A DNA stretch of 64,000 bases from an uncultured Cryomorphaceae bacterium (GCA_913043005.1 CAJWKU010000002.1:1-64000), one strand, 5' to 3'; shown: positions 43,213-52,744, counted from the first letter of the stretch. Translations and numbers: made by a program. Notes: generated by a model not told the origin, from the letters alone.

Positions 43213-44082
43213 TTATAAAATGTGTTTTTCTGCATGGTAAGAACTTCGTACTAATGGTCCGCTCTCAACATGAATAAATCCTAATGACAAAGCTTCTTCC
43301 CTTAGCTTTTCAAAAATATCTGGTTCAATAAAACTATCGACAGGTAAATGTTTTGGTGTTGGTTGAAGGTATTGACCCAGTGTGACCACATCCACATGCG
43401 CTTCCCTTAATTCGTTTAAGGAATGTCTTACTTCATCAATTTCCTCACCCAAACCAAGCATAATTCCTGATTTCGTACGATGAGCACCATTCTCTTTTAA
43501 ATATTTTAAAACTCCGAGACTTCTATCATATTGAGCCTGAATTCTAACTTGCCTTGTCAATCGCCTAACTGTCTCCATGTTGTGAGAGATTACTTCTGGT
43601 GCTGCTTCCAAAATCCGATCTAATTGATCTTCAAGCCCTCTAAAGTCGGGAATCAGAGTCTCCATTGTAGTCCCAGGACTTATTCTACGAATCGCGTTTA
43701 TCGTTTCCGCCCATATGATTGATCCTCCATCAGGAAGATCATCTCTGTCAACACTAGTAATTACAGCATGCTTTACTTTCATCAACTTTATAGACCTACC
43801 TACGCGATCAGGTTCATCCCAATCCACTGGCAAAGGTCTTCCTGTTGCAACATTACAAAACCCGCAAGAGCGAGTACACGTATTGCCTAAAATCATAAAA
43901 GTCGCAGTACCTGCTCCCCAGCATTCTCCCATATTGGGACAATGACCTGATTCACAAATTGTATGTAGCTTATATTCGTCAACAAGAGAACGCACTTGCC
44001 TAAAGTTGTCACCAGTAGGAAGTTTTACCCTCAGCCATTTAGGCTTGCGCTTTGGAGCTACAAAAGTTGCATCGGTAGACAT
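43213..44082 (-). CDS. lipA: Lipoyl synthase LipA
   Basis: A 289-residue radical SAM enzyme that inserts two sulfurs into octanoyl groups on carrier proteins. The auxiliary 4Fe-4S cluster cysteines are C43, C48, C54 ([12 protein letters not shown]), and the SAM cluster cysteines C69, C73, C76 (CTRSCGFC). The C-terminal [15 protein letters not shown] is typical. lipB is not adjacent. It is on the same strand as the 42-residue lipoprotein upstream, with an 80-nt gap. Confidence 0.98.
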   Translation of the reverse strand: MSTDATFVAPKRKPKWLRVKLPTGDNFRQVRSLVDEYKLHTICESGHCPNMGECWGAGTATFMILGNTCTRSCGFCNVATGRPLPVDWDEPDRVGRSIKLMKVKHAVITSVDRDDLPDGGSIIWAETINAIRRISPGTTMETLIPDFRGLEDQLDRILEAAPEVISHNMETVRRLTRQVRIQAQYDRSLGVLKYLKENGAHRTKSGIMLGLGEEIDEVRHSLNELREAHVDVVTLGQYLQPTPKHLPVDSFIEPDIFEKLREEALSLGFIHVESGPLVRSSYHAEKHIL

Positions 44083-44161
44083 ATGTTTCTAAACAGATAA
44101 TATTATAATATGTTCAGTTGAAATAGATTTTTTTTAGAAAATTATTCGTCAGTTTGATGAG

Positions 44162-44290
44162 TTAAACATGACTCTCTGTCTGGGCAGATTCAATTGATCC
44201 AATAAAAGCTGGGCACTTTTCGACGGTCCCGCAAGAAGCTAAACCAAATACGAAAAGAATGATAAGTAAAAAAGATCCTGTACGTTTCAT
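44162..44290 (-). CDS. 42-residue lipoprotein
   Basis: A very small lipoprotein: MKRTGSFLLIILFVFGLASC (lipobox LASC, C20) followed by only 22 residues (GTVEKCPAFIGSIESAQTE and two more). A TACTTTTG box lies 15 nt upstream of the ATG at 44306-44313. Function unknown. The textbook signal peptide plus a matched promoter make it more than a chance frame. Confidence 0.72.
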   Translation of the reverse strand: MKRTGSFLLIILFVFGLASCGTVEKCPAFIGSIESAQTESHV

Positions 44291-44305
44291 ATTTTGAAGT
44301 TTAAC

Positions 44306-44313
44306 CAAAAGTA
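44306..44313 (-). promoter_or_regulatory. -7 box for the 42-residue lipoprotein
   Basis: TACTTTTG on the minus strand ends 15 nt before the ATG at 44290. It lies within the region an upstream TTG start for ung (44294) would cover, supporting the ung start at 44330. Confidence 0.55.
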
Positions 44314-44329
44314 CGAATTTAGCGCTGTC

Positions 44330-45028
44330 ATGCCTAAAACAATAAAAAGTGAATTACTTCCGATATTCCCGAAAAAATGGGAAAATGCTTTGAAACCATA
44401 TTGGTCAGAAGAGTCACAACATGATTTAAAAGTAAAAATCCAAGGTCATTATGACACTGATATTATTTATCCACAAATCCATAATATATGGAAAGCATTT
44501 TCACTAACCCCTCCAAATGAGGTCAGAGTCGTTCTACTGGGACAAGACCCTTATCATGGCAAAGGTCAGGCCCATGGATTAAGCTTCTCTGTTGGTGACG
44601 ATGTTAAAATACCACCCAGTTTGAAGAATATTTTTAAATTATACTCTTTAGAGACAGGCTGCAGGGAACCAAAAAATGGGAACCTTATAAAATGGGCCGA
44701 GCAAGGTGTATTGCTATTAAACAGTTCTTTATCTGTAAAAAAAGATGAACCAGGAAGTCACTCACATTTGCCGTATCACTTGATGTTAAACGCTATTTTC
44801 AGGTATTTGAACACATCCAGAAATAGAGTTGTTTTTTGGCTTCTTGGGAATCAAGCACAAGCTCATAGCTCCATCATAACTAATACAAATCACCTTTGCT
44901 TAAAAACTTCACACCCCTCCCCTTTGTCAGCTTACAGAGGATTTCATGAATCAAGGCTATTTTCTAAGACTGATGACTTTTTTAAAAAAGAAGAATTGAA
45001 CATTATCAACTGGTGTCTTGAATCATAG
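44330..45028 (+). CDS. ung: Uracil-DNA glycosylase
   Basis: A 232-residue family 1 enzyme that excises uracil from DNA. VVLLGQDPYHGKGQAHGLSFS holds the catalytic Asp, and the Leu/His loop HPSPLSAYRGF the second motif. I start at MPKTIKSELL (44330); a TTG at 44294 would add 12 residues across the promoter of the divergent lipoprotein. The gap to rmuC is 20 nt. Confidence 0.96.
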   Translation: MPKTIKSELLPIFPKKWENALKPYWSEESQHDLKVKIQGHYDTDIIYPQIHNIWKAFSLTPPNEVRVVLLGQDPYHGKGQAHGLSFSVGDDVKIPPSLKNIFKLYSLETGCREPKNGNLIKWAEQGVLLLNSSLSVKKDEPGSHSHLPYHLMLNAIFRYLNTSRNRVVFWLLGNQAQAHSSIITNTNHLCLKTSHPSPLSAYRGFHESRLFSKTDDFFKKEELNIINWCLES

Positions 45029-45048
45029 GTATTACCTTTAGAAACAAT

Positions 45049-46299
45049 ATGACAATTCTTCAATATTTTCTATTAACATTGACCGCAGGTGCTGCCATAT
45101 TTTCAGCCTGGAGATTAAGTTCTAAAAAACCTCAAGGCATTGACGAAAAGAACCTGAATCAAATAGAAGAACTTCAATTATCTCTGAGAGAGGCTCAAAT
45201 GGAAGTTGCGACGCTTCAAGAAAGACTTAGAACGTTAGAAAATAAAAAGTCTGAGATGGCCAAAGAGTTTAAACTGCTGGCACATGAGGCTCTTCAGCAA
45301 CAGTCAGAAGAATTAAAAAAACAATTAAAAGAGAGTAATTCTTCTCAGCTATCTCTTGTTCTATCGCCTTTTAAAGAAAAACTCGAGCAGTTTGGAAAAA
45401 ATGTTCAAGACACTCATGAAAAAGGTCAACGTGAAAGAATCGAATTAAAAACCGAAGTAAATAAACTTGTTGAACAAAATGAAAAACTAAAGAACGAAGC
45501 AAATCAGTTAACCAAAGCCTTGCGAGGTGATGTCAAGATGCAAGGAAATTGGGGAGAAATGGTTCTCGAGAAACTATTGGAAAGAACCGGGCTTACCAAA
45601 GGAAATGAATATAGCGTTCAAGAAAGTATAACTAATGATGAAGGAAAGCGATATCAACCAGATGTAGTTTTGCATCTGCCAGATGATAAGAATATCATCA
45701 TTGACAGTAAGGTTTCATTGGTGTCTTATGAGCGATTCGTTAATTCCGACGATGTTGAAGGACAAGCTGAAGCTTTAAAAAATCATTTAATTTCAATCCG
45801 AAGCCACATTAAAGGCTTGTCGGAGAAAAATTATCAAAACTTATATGGTGTATCCCTTGATTTTGTGATTCTTTTTGTTCCAATTGAAGGCGCTTACAGT
45901 GTGGCATTACAGGCAGATCCAGGATTATATCAAGAAGCATTTGATAAAAATATTGCCATGGTAAGTGCGACCAGTCTATGGTCAACTTTAAGAACTGTTG
46001 GAACTTTGTGGAAGCAGGAGCGCCAGAATGCAAACGTTCAAGAAATTATACGTCAAGCATCTGATCTTTATGACAAATTTGCAGGATTCTCTGAGGAACT
46101 TATCAAAGTTGGCAGACAAATGGAAACTGCTAAAAATACTTACGACAATAGCATGAAAATGCTTGTAAAAGGCAAAGGGAATTTAATCGGAAGAACAGAA
46201 AAACTTAGACAGCTAGGCCTTAAAAATTCAAAAAAAGTTAATCCAAATATGGTTGATAGAGCTATGAATGAAGAAAATCAAGTCTTGAAAGATGAATGA
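45049..46299 (+). CDS. rmuC: RmuC-family protein
   Basis: A 416-residue protein with one N-terminal membrane helix, a long coiled coil (residues about 30-160, rich in E, K, Q) and a nuclease-like core (RGDVKMQGNWGEMVLEKLLE, YQPDVVLHLPDDKNIIIDSKVSL). RmuC limits inversions at short repeats in E. coli; the biochemical activity is not settled. TACCTTTA lies 8 nt before the ATG. It overlaps rlmB by 8 nt. Confidence 0.92.
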   Translation: MTILQYFLLTLTAGAAIFSAWRLSSKKPQGIDEKNLNQIEELQLSLREAQMEVATLQERLRTLENKKSEMAKEFKLLAHEALQQQSEELKKQLKESNSSQLSLVLSPFKEKLEQFGKNVQDTHEKGQRERIELKTEVNKLVEQNEKLKNEANQLTKALRGDVKMQGNWGEMVLEKLLERTGLTKGNEYSVQESITNDEGKRYQPDVVLHLPDDKNIIIDSKVSLVSYERFVNSDDVEGQAEALKNHLISIRSHIKGLSEKNYQNLYGVSLDFVILFVPIEGAYSVALQADPGLYQEAFDKNIAMVSATSLWSTLRTVGTLWKQERQNANVQEIIRQASDLYDKFAGFSEELIKVGRQMETAKNTYDNSMKMLVKGKGNLIGRTEKLRQLGLKNSKKVNPNMVDRAMNEENQVLKDE

Positions 46300-47038
46300 G
46301 ACTATGATTTATGGGGTTCACCCTGTGCTGGAAGCCCTGGAATCTGATAAAGAAATAGATAGAATTTTCATCGTTAGAGGAAGGAATGAAAATGTAGACC
46401 CCATTTTAGAGTTAGCAAAAGCACTTCATGTTACAGTGAAAATTGTCCCCATTGAAAAGATGAATCGTCTAACCCGAAAAAATCATCAAGGCGTAATAGC
46501 TTTCCTTAGCGCTATTTCTTTTTCCTCTCTAGAAAACATTATCGACACGACCTATTCAAAAGGTGAAACTCCATTAATTATGGTTCTAGATAGAATTACG
46601 GATGTCCGAAACGTTGGAGCAATTGCGAGATCTGTAGAATGCTGTGGAGCCCAGGCATTAGTAATTCCTGAGAACAATACTGCTCCAATGAATGGAGATT
46701 CTGTTAAATCGTCTGCTGGCGCTCTATTAAGAGTTCCTGTATGTAGGGAAAAAAACTTATCTCATACTCTTGCATACCTTGAAGAATCTGGACTACAAAT
46801 TATCGGGTGCACAGAAAAAGGAGATTTAAATATTTCTGATATCGATATGTCAGTTCCAACTGCAATCGTCATGGGGTCGGAAGAAGATGGAATCTCACCG
46901 GCTGTATGGAAGGGGTGCCGAATTCATGCCAAAATACCAACAATTGGAGAAGTTGCTTCTTTAAATGTCTCAGTAGCTGCGGGGATTGTTCTTTATGAGA
47001 CCCTGAACCAGAGGATAAAAAAAATTAATTCAATCTAG
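46292..47038 (+). CDS. rlmB: TrmH-family rRNA ribose methyltransferase (RlmB type)
   Basis: A 248-residue SPOUT methyltransferase. It has an N-terminal substrate-binding domain (YGVHPVLEALESDKEIDRIF), then the knotted domain with DVRNVGAIARSVECCGA, VMGSEEDGISP and PTIGEVASLNVSVAAGI. It most likely makes 2'-O-methylguanosine at 23S position 2251. It overlaps rmuC by 8 nt and, tail to tail, valS by 14 nt. Confidence 0.93.
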   Translation: MNETMIYGVHPVLEALESDKEIDRIFIVRGRNENVDPILELAKALHVTVKIVPIEKMNRLTRKNHQGVIAFLSAISFSSLENIIDTTYSKGETPLIMVLDRITDVRNVGAIARSVECCGAQALVIPENNTAPMNGDSVKSSAGALLRVPVCREKNLSHTLAYLEESGLQIIGCTEKGDLNISDIDMSVPTAIVMGSEEDGISPAVWKGCRIHAKIPTIGEVASLNVSVAAGIVLYETLNQRIKKINSI

Positions 47039-49637
47039 ACTTGAGAACTTTTAGTTTTGATTGAGCATCAGCTATTTTTTTATGTTCAAGATCCACGACT
47101 TGTGAGGGAGCATTATTAACGAAGTTGGGATTTGATAACTTTTTTTCGATTGACGCAATGAAGCCTAGCAAATAACTTACCTCCTTTCCAATATTCAACT
47201 TTTCTTCATCAGAAATATCTGCAATTGAATCATTCAAGATAATTTGATATTCTTTAGCCCCTGCCAAAATAGGAGATCCTGAATCTAACCACTCTGAGCT
47301 TATTGAGGCAACGTTTGTGAGTTTCTTTACGGCAGCTATTCCTTGAGGCACATCATTTTTTATTCTCAAATCCAATCCTTGCTTAAAAGCAATATTCTTT
47401 TCTTTCCTAAAGGTTCTTAGTGCAGTAGTTAACTCTTCAACATGAGTGAATTGCTCTATGTAGACTATCGAATTAACCCTTGCATTCGGCCAATCTTCAT
47501 TATTAATAAATTTATTACCTGATGTAGGGCTTAGTAAGTGCCAAACTTCCTCAGTTATAAAAGGCATAAAAGGATGAAGGATTTTCATGATGGAATCAAA
47601 AAAATATTTTGTCTGATCAAAAACATCTTTAGCTATGGGTTCTCCATACGTCGGCTTAACCAATTCCAAATACCAAGAGCAGAAGTCATTCCAAATCAAC
47701 TTATAAATTCGCATTAATGCTTCAGAAAGTCTATACTTTTCAAAGTCTGAATTTAAATCCTCCAGTGTCCGAGAGAGGACCTCTCCAAACCAATTCATAG
47801 CCCATTTTTCTGCATCTCCAGCCTCTATGGATTCATTAACCTCCCATCCATCTATTAGTCTCAAGGCATTCCAAATCTTATTGGAGAAATTCCTACCCTG
47901 AAGGCATAAATCTTCATCAAAGGGTAAATCATTTCCTGCAGGAGATGAAAGAAGCATACCCATGCGCACTCCGTCCGCTCCATACTTATTTATTAGTTCC
48001 AAAGGATCCGGGCTATTGCCTAAAGATTTTGACATTTTCCTACCCTTCTTATCCCGAACAATACCAGTTAAATAGACGTTTTCAAATGGTTTTACATTAG
48101 TAAATTCATAACCAGCCATAATCATTCGGGCAACCCAAAAAAACAAAATTTCAGGAGCCGTAACTAAATCTTGTGTTGGGTAGTAATAATTCAAGTCCTT
48201 GTTATTGGGATTATTGATACCATCAAAAACAGAAATAGGCCAAATCCAACTTGAAAACCAAGTATCTAAACAATCTTCGTCTTGTCTTAAGTCAGATAAG
48301 CTAAGTTGATTATTTCCAGAAGCCTCTCTTGCTTTTACAAGCGCCTCCTCTGGTTCTAATGCTACAACAAATTGATTATCATCACCATAAAAATATGCCG
48401 GAATCTGATGCCCCCACCAAAGCTGTCTTGAGACACACCAATCCTTGATATTATTCATCCAATGTGCGTATGTGTTCTTGAATTTATCTGGAATCAAACG
48501 AATCTCATTATCCTCTATGGCGCTTAAAGCTGGTTTTGCAAGATCTTGCATATTCACCCACCACTGAAGAGAAAGGCGTGGTTCTACGATAGCACCGGTT
48601 CGCTCTGAAGTTCCAATCGATGATTTATACTTTTCAACCTTGCTTAAAAAACCAGAATCACTAAGAGACTCAGCTATTTTTTGTCTTGCTTCAAATCTGT
48701 CTAGACCATTCCATTCAAGCCCATACTTATTTAGCGTTCCATCTTCATTAAAAACATCTATAACCTCCAAACTGTGCTTTTCACCGATAGCATAATCATT
48801 CCAATCATGCGCAGGTGTGACTTTCAAGCATCCTGTTCCAAAATCAAGAGCAACATATTCATCCAATATAATTGGAATTTCAATATTGTTTAATGGTATA
48901 CGAACATTCATACCATGAAGATGGGTGTAACGTTCATCTTTGGGGTTAATAGCTATGGCTCTATCAGCCATTATTGTTTCTGGGCGAGAAGTAGCTATCG
49001 TCAAAAATTTGCCCGGTTTTTCAACTATTTCATATTTAACATAAAATAACTCCGCTTCAACATCTTTATGCAGAACCTCTTCATCACTTAACGAAGTTTT
49101 GGCTTCAGGATCCCAGTGAACCATCCTTTGCCCCCTGTATATGTATCCTTTTTCATATAAATCAACAAAAACTTTTAATACAGATTCAGTTCGTTTGGCA
49201 TCCATTGTAAACGCCGTTCTTTCCCAATCGCAAGACGCACCAATGTTCTTAAGCTGCTCAAGAATTATACCTCCATGCTTATCCGTCCAATCCCATGCGT
49301 GCTTTAAAAAATCTTCGCGCGTTAAATCCGACTTTTTTATTCCTTCCTTCCTCAGTTTTTGAACAACTTTTGCCTCCGTCGCAATTGAGGCATGATCTGT
49401 TCCAGGTACCCAACAGGCATTGAAACCCGTCATTCTCGCACGTCTGACTAAAACATCTTGAATAGTATTATTCAACATATGACCCATATGCAAAACTCCG
49501 GTAACATTGGGTGGGGGTATTACAATAGTATAAGACTCACGATTATCAGGGACGGATCCAAAGGCATTATTATCCATCCACTTTTGATACCAGGTTTTTT
49601 CAACCTGGCCAGGTAAATACTTTGAAGCAATTTTCAT
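47025..49637 (-). CDS. valS: Valyl-tRNA synthetase
   Basis: An 870-residue class Ia synthetase with editing domain. The HIGH motif reads HMGH in PPPNVTGVLHMGHMLNN, and KMSKS is in GRKMSKSLGNSPDPL; the WWGHQIPAY region and a C-terminal coiled-coil arm (residues about 810-870) are present. The gene is monocistronic with a TACCTTTG box just before the ATG, and its 3' end overlaps rlmB by 14 nt. Confidence 0.98.
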   Translation of the reverse strand: MKIASKYLPGQVEKTWYQKWMDNNAFGSVPDNRESYTIVIPPPNVTGVLHMGHMLNNTIQDVLVRRARMTGFNACWVPGTDHASIATEAKVVQKLRKEGIKKSDLTREDFLKHAWDWTDKHGGIILEQLKNIGASCDWERTAFTMDAKRTESVLKVFVDLYEKGYIYRGQRMVHWDPEAKTSLSDEEVLHKDVEAELFYVKYEIVEKPGKFLTIATSRPETIMADRAIAINPKDERYTHLHGMNVRIPLNNIEIPIILDEYVALDFGTGCLKVTPAHDWNDYAIGEKHSLEVIDVFNEDGTLNKYGLEWNGLDRFEARQKIAESLSDSGFLSKVEKYKSSIGTSERTGAIVEPRLSLQWWVNMQDLAKPALSAIEDNEIRLIPDKFKNTYAHWMNNIKDWCVSRQLWWGHQIPAYFYGDDNQFVVALEPEEALVKAREASGNNQLSLSDLRQDEDCLDTWFSSWIWPISVFDGINNPNNKDLNYYYPTQDLVTAPEILFFWVARMIMAGYEFTNVKPFENVYLTGIVRDKKGRKMSKSLGNSPDPLELINKYGADGVRMGMLLSSPAGNDLPFDEDLCLQGRNFSNKIWNALRLIDGWEVNESIEAGDAEKWAMNWFGEVLSRTLEDLNSDFEKYRLSEALMRIYKLIWNDFCSWYLELVKPTYGEPIAKDVFDQTKYFFDSIMKILHPFMPFITEEVWHLLSPTSGNKFINNEDWPNARVNSIVYIEQFTHVEELTTALRTFRKEKNIAFKQGLDLRIKNDVPQGIAAVKKLTNVASISSEWLDSGSPILAGAKEYQIILNDSIADISDEEKLNIGKEVSYLLGFIASIEKKLSNPNFVNNAPSQVVDLEHKKIADAQSKLKVLKSRLN

Positions 49638-49643
49638 ATGCTA

Positions 49644-49651
49644 CAAAGGTA
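49644..49651 (-). promoter_or_regulatory. -7 box for valS
   Basis: TACCTTTG on the minus strand ends 6 nt before the valS ATG (49637); predicted leader about 3 nt. Confidence 0.65.
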
Positions 49652-49667
49652 GACTCTTGAACTTTTT

Positions 49668-49697
49668 TTGCCATACCTTTCATTGAGATTACATTTG
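49668..49697 (+). promoter_or_regulatory. Full Bacteroidota promoter for the DUF1573 gene
   Basis: TTG (49668-49670), 19 bp, then TACATTTG (49690-49697): a textbook TTG-N19-TAnnTTTG promoter. The ATG is 34 nt downstream, so this gene has a normal leader. Confidence 0.75.
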
Positions 49698-49731
49698 TCC
49701 TAATAGATTTAATTAAAACGTAAATAGAAAA

Positions 49732-50178
49732 ATGAGAAACTTCATTGCAACAACCGCTTTGCTACTGGCTTCAAGCCTATCTGTCTATGCCCAAGAATCA
49801 AATCCCAATTCTGCAGAAATCGCTTTTGATGTAGAAACAATTAGCTACGGCACAATAGAAAAAAATGCTGACGGTGCGCGGGAATTCAAATTTACAAACA
49901 CTGGAAAAGAACCATTGATCATATCTAACTGTGTTGGATCTTGTGGATGTACTGTGCCTCAATGGCCAAGAACTCCAATTGCTCCAGGTGCAACTGCTGC
50001 AATTAAAGTTAAGTACGACACGCGAAGAGTTGGCCGATTCCAAAAAACTGTAACTGTGCAGAGTAATTCAAAAACACCAACAAAAGTTTTAACAATTAAA
50101 GGAAATGTTAAAGATGTTGCTGCCGTTAACACAGCTCCAGTAAACACCTCAAAAGGTTCGTCTAAAATTTCTAAATAG
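49732..50178 (+). CDS. DUF1573 exported protein
   Basis: A 148-residue periplasmic protein: a signal peptide (cleavage near SVYAQE), then one DUF1573 immunoglobulin-like domain with the family's YGTIEKNADGAREFKFTN, NCVGSCGCTVPQWP (cysteines probably disulfide or metal) and GRFQKTVTVQSN. The role of this domain is not established. The single gene has its own promoter and terminator, suggesting independent and possibly strong expression. Confidence 0.88.
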   Translation: MRNFIATTALLLASSLSVYAQESNPNSAEIAFDVETISYGTIEKNADGAREFKFTNTGKEPLIISNCVGSCGCTVPQWPRTPIAPGATAAIKVKYDTRRVGRFQKTVTVQSNSKTPTKVLTIKGNVKDVAAVNTAPVNTSKGSSKISK

Positions 50179-50210
50179 AAAACCAATCAATGTGAAGTGA
50201 AAGTTCAATT

Positions 50211-50240
50211 AAACCCGCTGTATTTTTCAGTGGGTTTTTT
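50211..50240 (+). terminator. Rho-independent terminator
   Basis: The 9-bp stem AACCCGCTG/CAGTGGGTT (50212-50236, one G-T pair) is followed by a T-run, 33 nt after the DUF1573 stop. Confidence 0.85.
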
Positions 50241-50254
50241 CTTGAAATAACATT

Positions 50255-51448
50255 ATGTTAAAAGTATCTGACCGCGCGATATTAATGCCCGAATCTCCAA
50301 TTCGTAAGCTTGCTCCAGTCGCCCAAAAGGCTGAGAATAGTGGAATCCACATTCATTATCTGAATATTGGACAACCTGATATCTCAAGTCCCAAGAAAGC
50401 TATGGATTCAATTAGGAATCATAACATAGAAACGCTGTCCTATGCCCCTTCTGATGGGTTTAAAAGCTACAGGGAGAAATTATCACAGTATTATTTCAAT
50501 CAGAATATCCATTTATCACCGGAGGATATAATAGTCACCGCAGGTGGGTCAGAAGCCTTAGCTTTTGCCATAAGTTGTGCTTGCGATCCAGGAGATGAAG
50601 TCATCATACCGGAACCATATTATGCAAATTATCTTGGTTTTGGAGTGGCAACAGGAGTAAATGTAATACCCCTTCCCTGCTCCATAAATCAAGAATTCGC
50701 TTTACCCTCAAGCGATATTATATCTTCATTAGTTACAACCAATACCAAAGCGATAGTACTATGTAATCCTGGAAATCCTACTGGAAGACTTTACAATGAT
50801 CAAGAATTAGAGCAAATAAGATCGATAGCCTTGAACCACGACTTGTACGTTATCAGTGATGAAGTTTATCGAGAGTTTACCTATGATGGAAAAAAACATA
50901 CATCTATATTGACACTAAAAGGGTTAGGTCAACATGGTATTTTGATTGATTCAGTGTCAAAACGATATAGTCTGTGCGGAGCACGAATAGGCCTAATTGC
51001 GAGTAAAAATAAAAATATCATGGCAGCAGCTATGAAATTTGCACAAGCACGATTATCTCCCCCAACTTTAGCTCAAATAGTATCTGAAGCTGCTATAGAT
51101 ACCGATGATAGCTACTTTACAGAAGTAAAAAATGAATATGAAAATCGTCGCAATTTCATGGTAGATCGTTTGAATCGCATTTCAGGAGTTAAATGCCCAA
51201 AACCCTCTGGGGCTTTCTATTGCATTGCAGAATTACCAATTGATGATTCAAATGATTTTTGTCAATGGATCCTCAAAGAATTCAATCACAAGGGCGAAAC
51301 AATAATGATGGCCCCAGGAAATGGATTTTATTCAGACCCAAAATTAGGATTGAATCAAGTTAGATTAGCTTATGTTCTCGATATTGATCACTTAGATAGA
51401 GCAATAAATTGTCTCGAAATTGGACTGCAACAATATGAATCTAAATAA
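50255..51448 (+). CDS. Class I PLP aminotransferase (AspC-like)
   Basis: A 397-residue fold-type I aminotransferase. The Schiff-base lysine is K236 (DSVSKRYSLCGARIG), the PLP contacts are NPGNPTG and SDEVYREF, and the substrate Arg lies near the C-terminus (QVRLAYVL). It probably uses aspartate or an aromatic amino acid. The stop and the murB start share a base (TAATG), so the two are coupled. Confidence 0.92.
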   Translation: MLKVSDRAILMPESPIRKLAPVAQKAENSGIHIHYLNIGQPDISSPKKAMDSIRNHNIETLSYAPSDGFKSYREKLSQYYFNQNIHLSPEDIIVTAGGSEALAFAISCACDPGDEVIIPEPYYANYLGFGVATGVNVIPLPCSINQEFALPSSDIISSLVTTNTKAIVLCNPGNPTGRLYNDQELEQIRSIALNHDLYVISDEVYREFTYDGKKHTSILTLKGLGQHGILIDSVSKRYSLCGARIGLIASKNKNIMAAAMKFAQARLSPPTLAQIVSEAAIDTDDSYFTEVKNEYENRRNFMVDRLNRISGVKCPKPSGAFYCIAELPIDDSNDFCQWILKEFNHKGETIMMAPGNGFYSDPKLGLNQVRLAYVLDIDHLDRAINCLEIGLQQYESK

Positions 51449-52479
51449 TGCGTATTCAGGAAAATATAAATCTAAAAAAGTATAACACATTTGGCCTAAA
51501 CTGCATCGCTGAGCGGCTATTTCATTTAGAAGACGAAGTTGATTTAGTAAAATATCATCAACACCCAAATGGTTATGCAAAGCAAAGATTGCTCTTCTCC
51601 GGTGGAAGTAACCTTTTACTATGTTCAGAAATAAAGGGCACCGTTGCGAAAATTGAATGGAATGGAATTAAGATAATAAAGGAAACAGAGCAAGATGTTT
51701 TAGTTGAAGTTGCAGCTGGGCATTCTTGGCATGCATTTGTTCTTTGGGCAATAGATAGAGGATTTGGCGGAATTGAAAATCTATCTCTAATTCCTGGACA
51801 TGTTGGAACTGCCCCCATTCAAAATATTGGTGCCTATGGTGTGGAAGTCAAAAATTCAATTGAGTCACTCAGATATTATCGATGGGAGACTGGAGAAATT
51901 GAAATATTAAGTAACAAAATATGTGACTTTGGATATAGAACGAGTATTTTCAAAACACAATGGAGAGACAAGGGTGTCATATTATCAGTGAATTTCAAAC
52001 TCACCAAAGACAAGCATAATCTAAATACTCAATATGGTTCAGTGATTGATGAAATCCATAAAATGGGTGAACTTCCATCCATTTTGAGCATCTCAAAAGC
52101 GATAATATCGATTAGAAATAATAAACTCCCAGACCCAAAAGTTATTGGCAATTCGGGTAGTTTCTTCAAAAACCCAATAATATCAAAAAATACTCTTAGC
52201 GAGCTGAAAGAGAAACACAAAGATATCCCTTTTTATGATCAAGAAAATGGAAAGGTAAAGCTTTCAGCCGGCTGGTTAATTGAAATGTGTGGATGGAAAG
52301 GTAAAACTCACAAAGATGCTGGGATGCACGATAAACAAGCTTTAGTTCTTGTTAATCATGGCAATGCTACAGGCGAAGAGCTATGGGCATTCGCTAATCA
52401 TGTAAAAGAAGATGTCTATAAAAGTTATAAGATTAAGCTTGAACCTGAAGTCAATTTGATAGGACTATCCAACTTGTAG
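51448..52479 (+). CDS. murB: UDP-N-acetylenolpyruvoylglucosamine reductase MurB
   Basis: A 343-residue FAD enzyme of peptidoglycan synthesis. LLFSGGSNLLL binds FAD, then GIENLSLIPGHVGTAPIQNIGAYGVE, the catalytic serine in GNSGSFFKNP, and KLEPEVNLIG with the catalytic Glu. The type I length fits. It overlaps the aminotransferase by one base. A TAnnTTTG-preceded small gene follows. Confidence 0.96.
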   Translation: MRIQENINLKKYNTFGLNCIAERLFHLEDEVDLVKYHQHPNGYAKQRLLFSGGSNLLLCSEIKGTVAKIEWNGIKIIKETEQDVLVEVAAGHSWHAFVLWAIDRGFGGIENLSLIPGHVGTAPIQNIGAYGVEVKNSIESLRYYRWETGEIEILSNKICDFGYRTSIFKTQWRDKGVILSVNFKLTKDKHNLNTQYGSVIDEIHKMGELPSILSISKAIISIRNNKLPDPKVIGNSGSFFKNPIISKNTLSELKEKHKDIPFYDQENGKVKLSAGWLIEMCGWKGKTHKDAGMHDKQALVLVNHGNATGEELWAFANHVKEDVYKSYKIKLEPEVNLIGLSNL

Positions 52480-52520
52480 TCACTAATTCCTTTTAACGAT
52501 GCATTTATAAAATAACTTAG

Positions 52521-52528
52521 TAAATTTG
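52521..52528 (+). promoter_or_regulatory. -7 box for the small four-cysteine protein
   Basis: TAAATTTG ends 4 nt before the ATG at 52533; predicted leader about 1 nt. Confidence 0.6.
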
Positions 52529-52532
52529 GCAA

Positions 52533-52742
52533 ATGATGGCTACCCTGAAACTAATATTAGTTGCATTTATATTACTTAGCATTGGCTTACTTGGAATGGC
52601 AGTAAAAATATGGTCTAAAAAAGATGGGGAGTTTGCTGGCACTTGTGCAAGCAATAGTCCATACTTAAACCCAGAGGGTGATAGTTGTGCTATATGTGGT
52701 GCTGAACCTAACGAGCAGTGTCAAAGCACAATTGAGTCTTAG
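52533..52742 (+). CDS. Small membrane-anchored four-cysteine protein, NqrM candidate
   Basis: A 69-residue protein with one N-terminal membrane helix (residues about 5-26), a basic stop (KIWSKKDG) and a tail with four cysteines: C38, C52, C55, C63 (TCAS...DSCAICGAEPNEQC). Helix plus four-cysteine tail is the layout of NqrM, the small protein needed for Na+-NQR maturation in gammaproteobacteria. It is convergent with apbE (2 nt between stops), the last gene of the nqr operon. The NqrM assignment is inference; sequence identity is not evident. Confidence 0.65.
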   Translation: MMATLKLILVAFILLSIGLLGMAVKIWSKKDGEFAGTCASNSPYLNPEGDSCAICGAEPNEQCQSTIES

Positions 52743-52744
52743 TA

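Noticed and set aside
44294-44329. TTG start for ung
   Set aside because: It would cover the promoter of the divergent lipoprotein and adds non-family residues.
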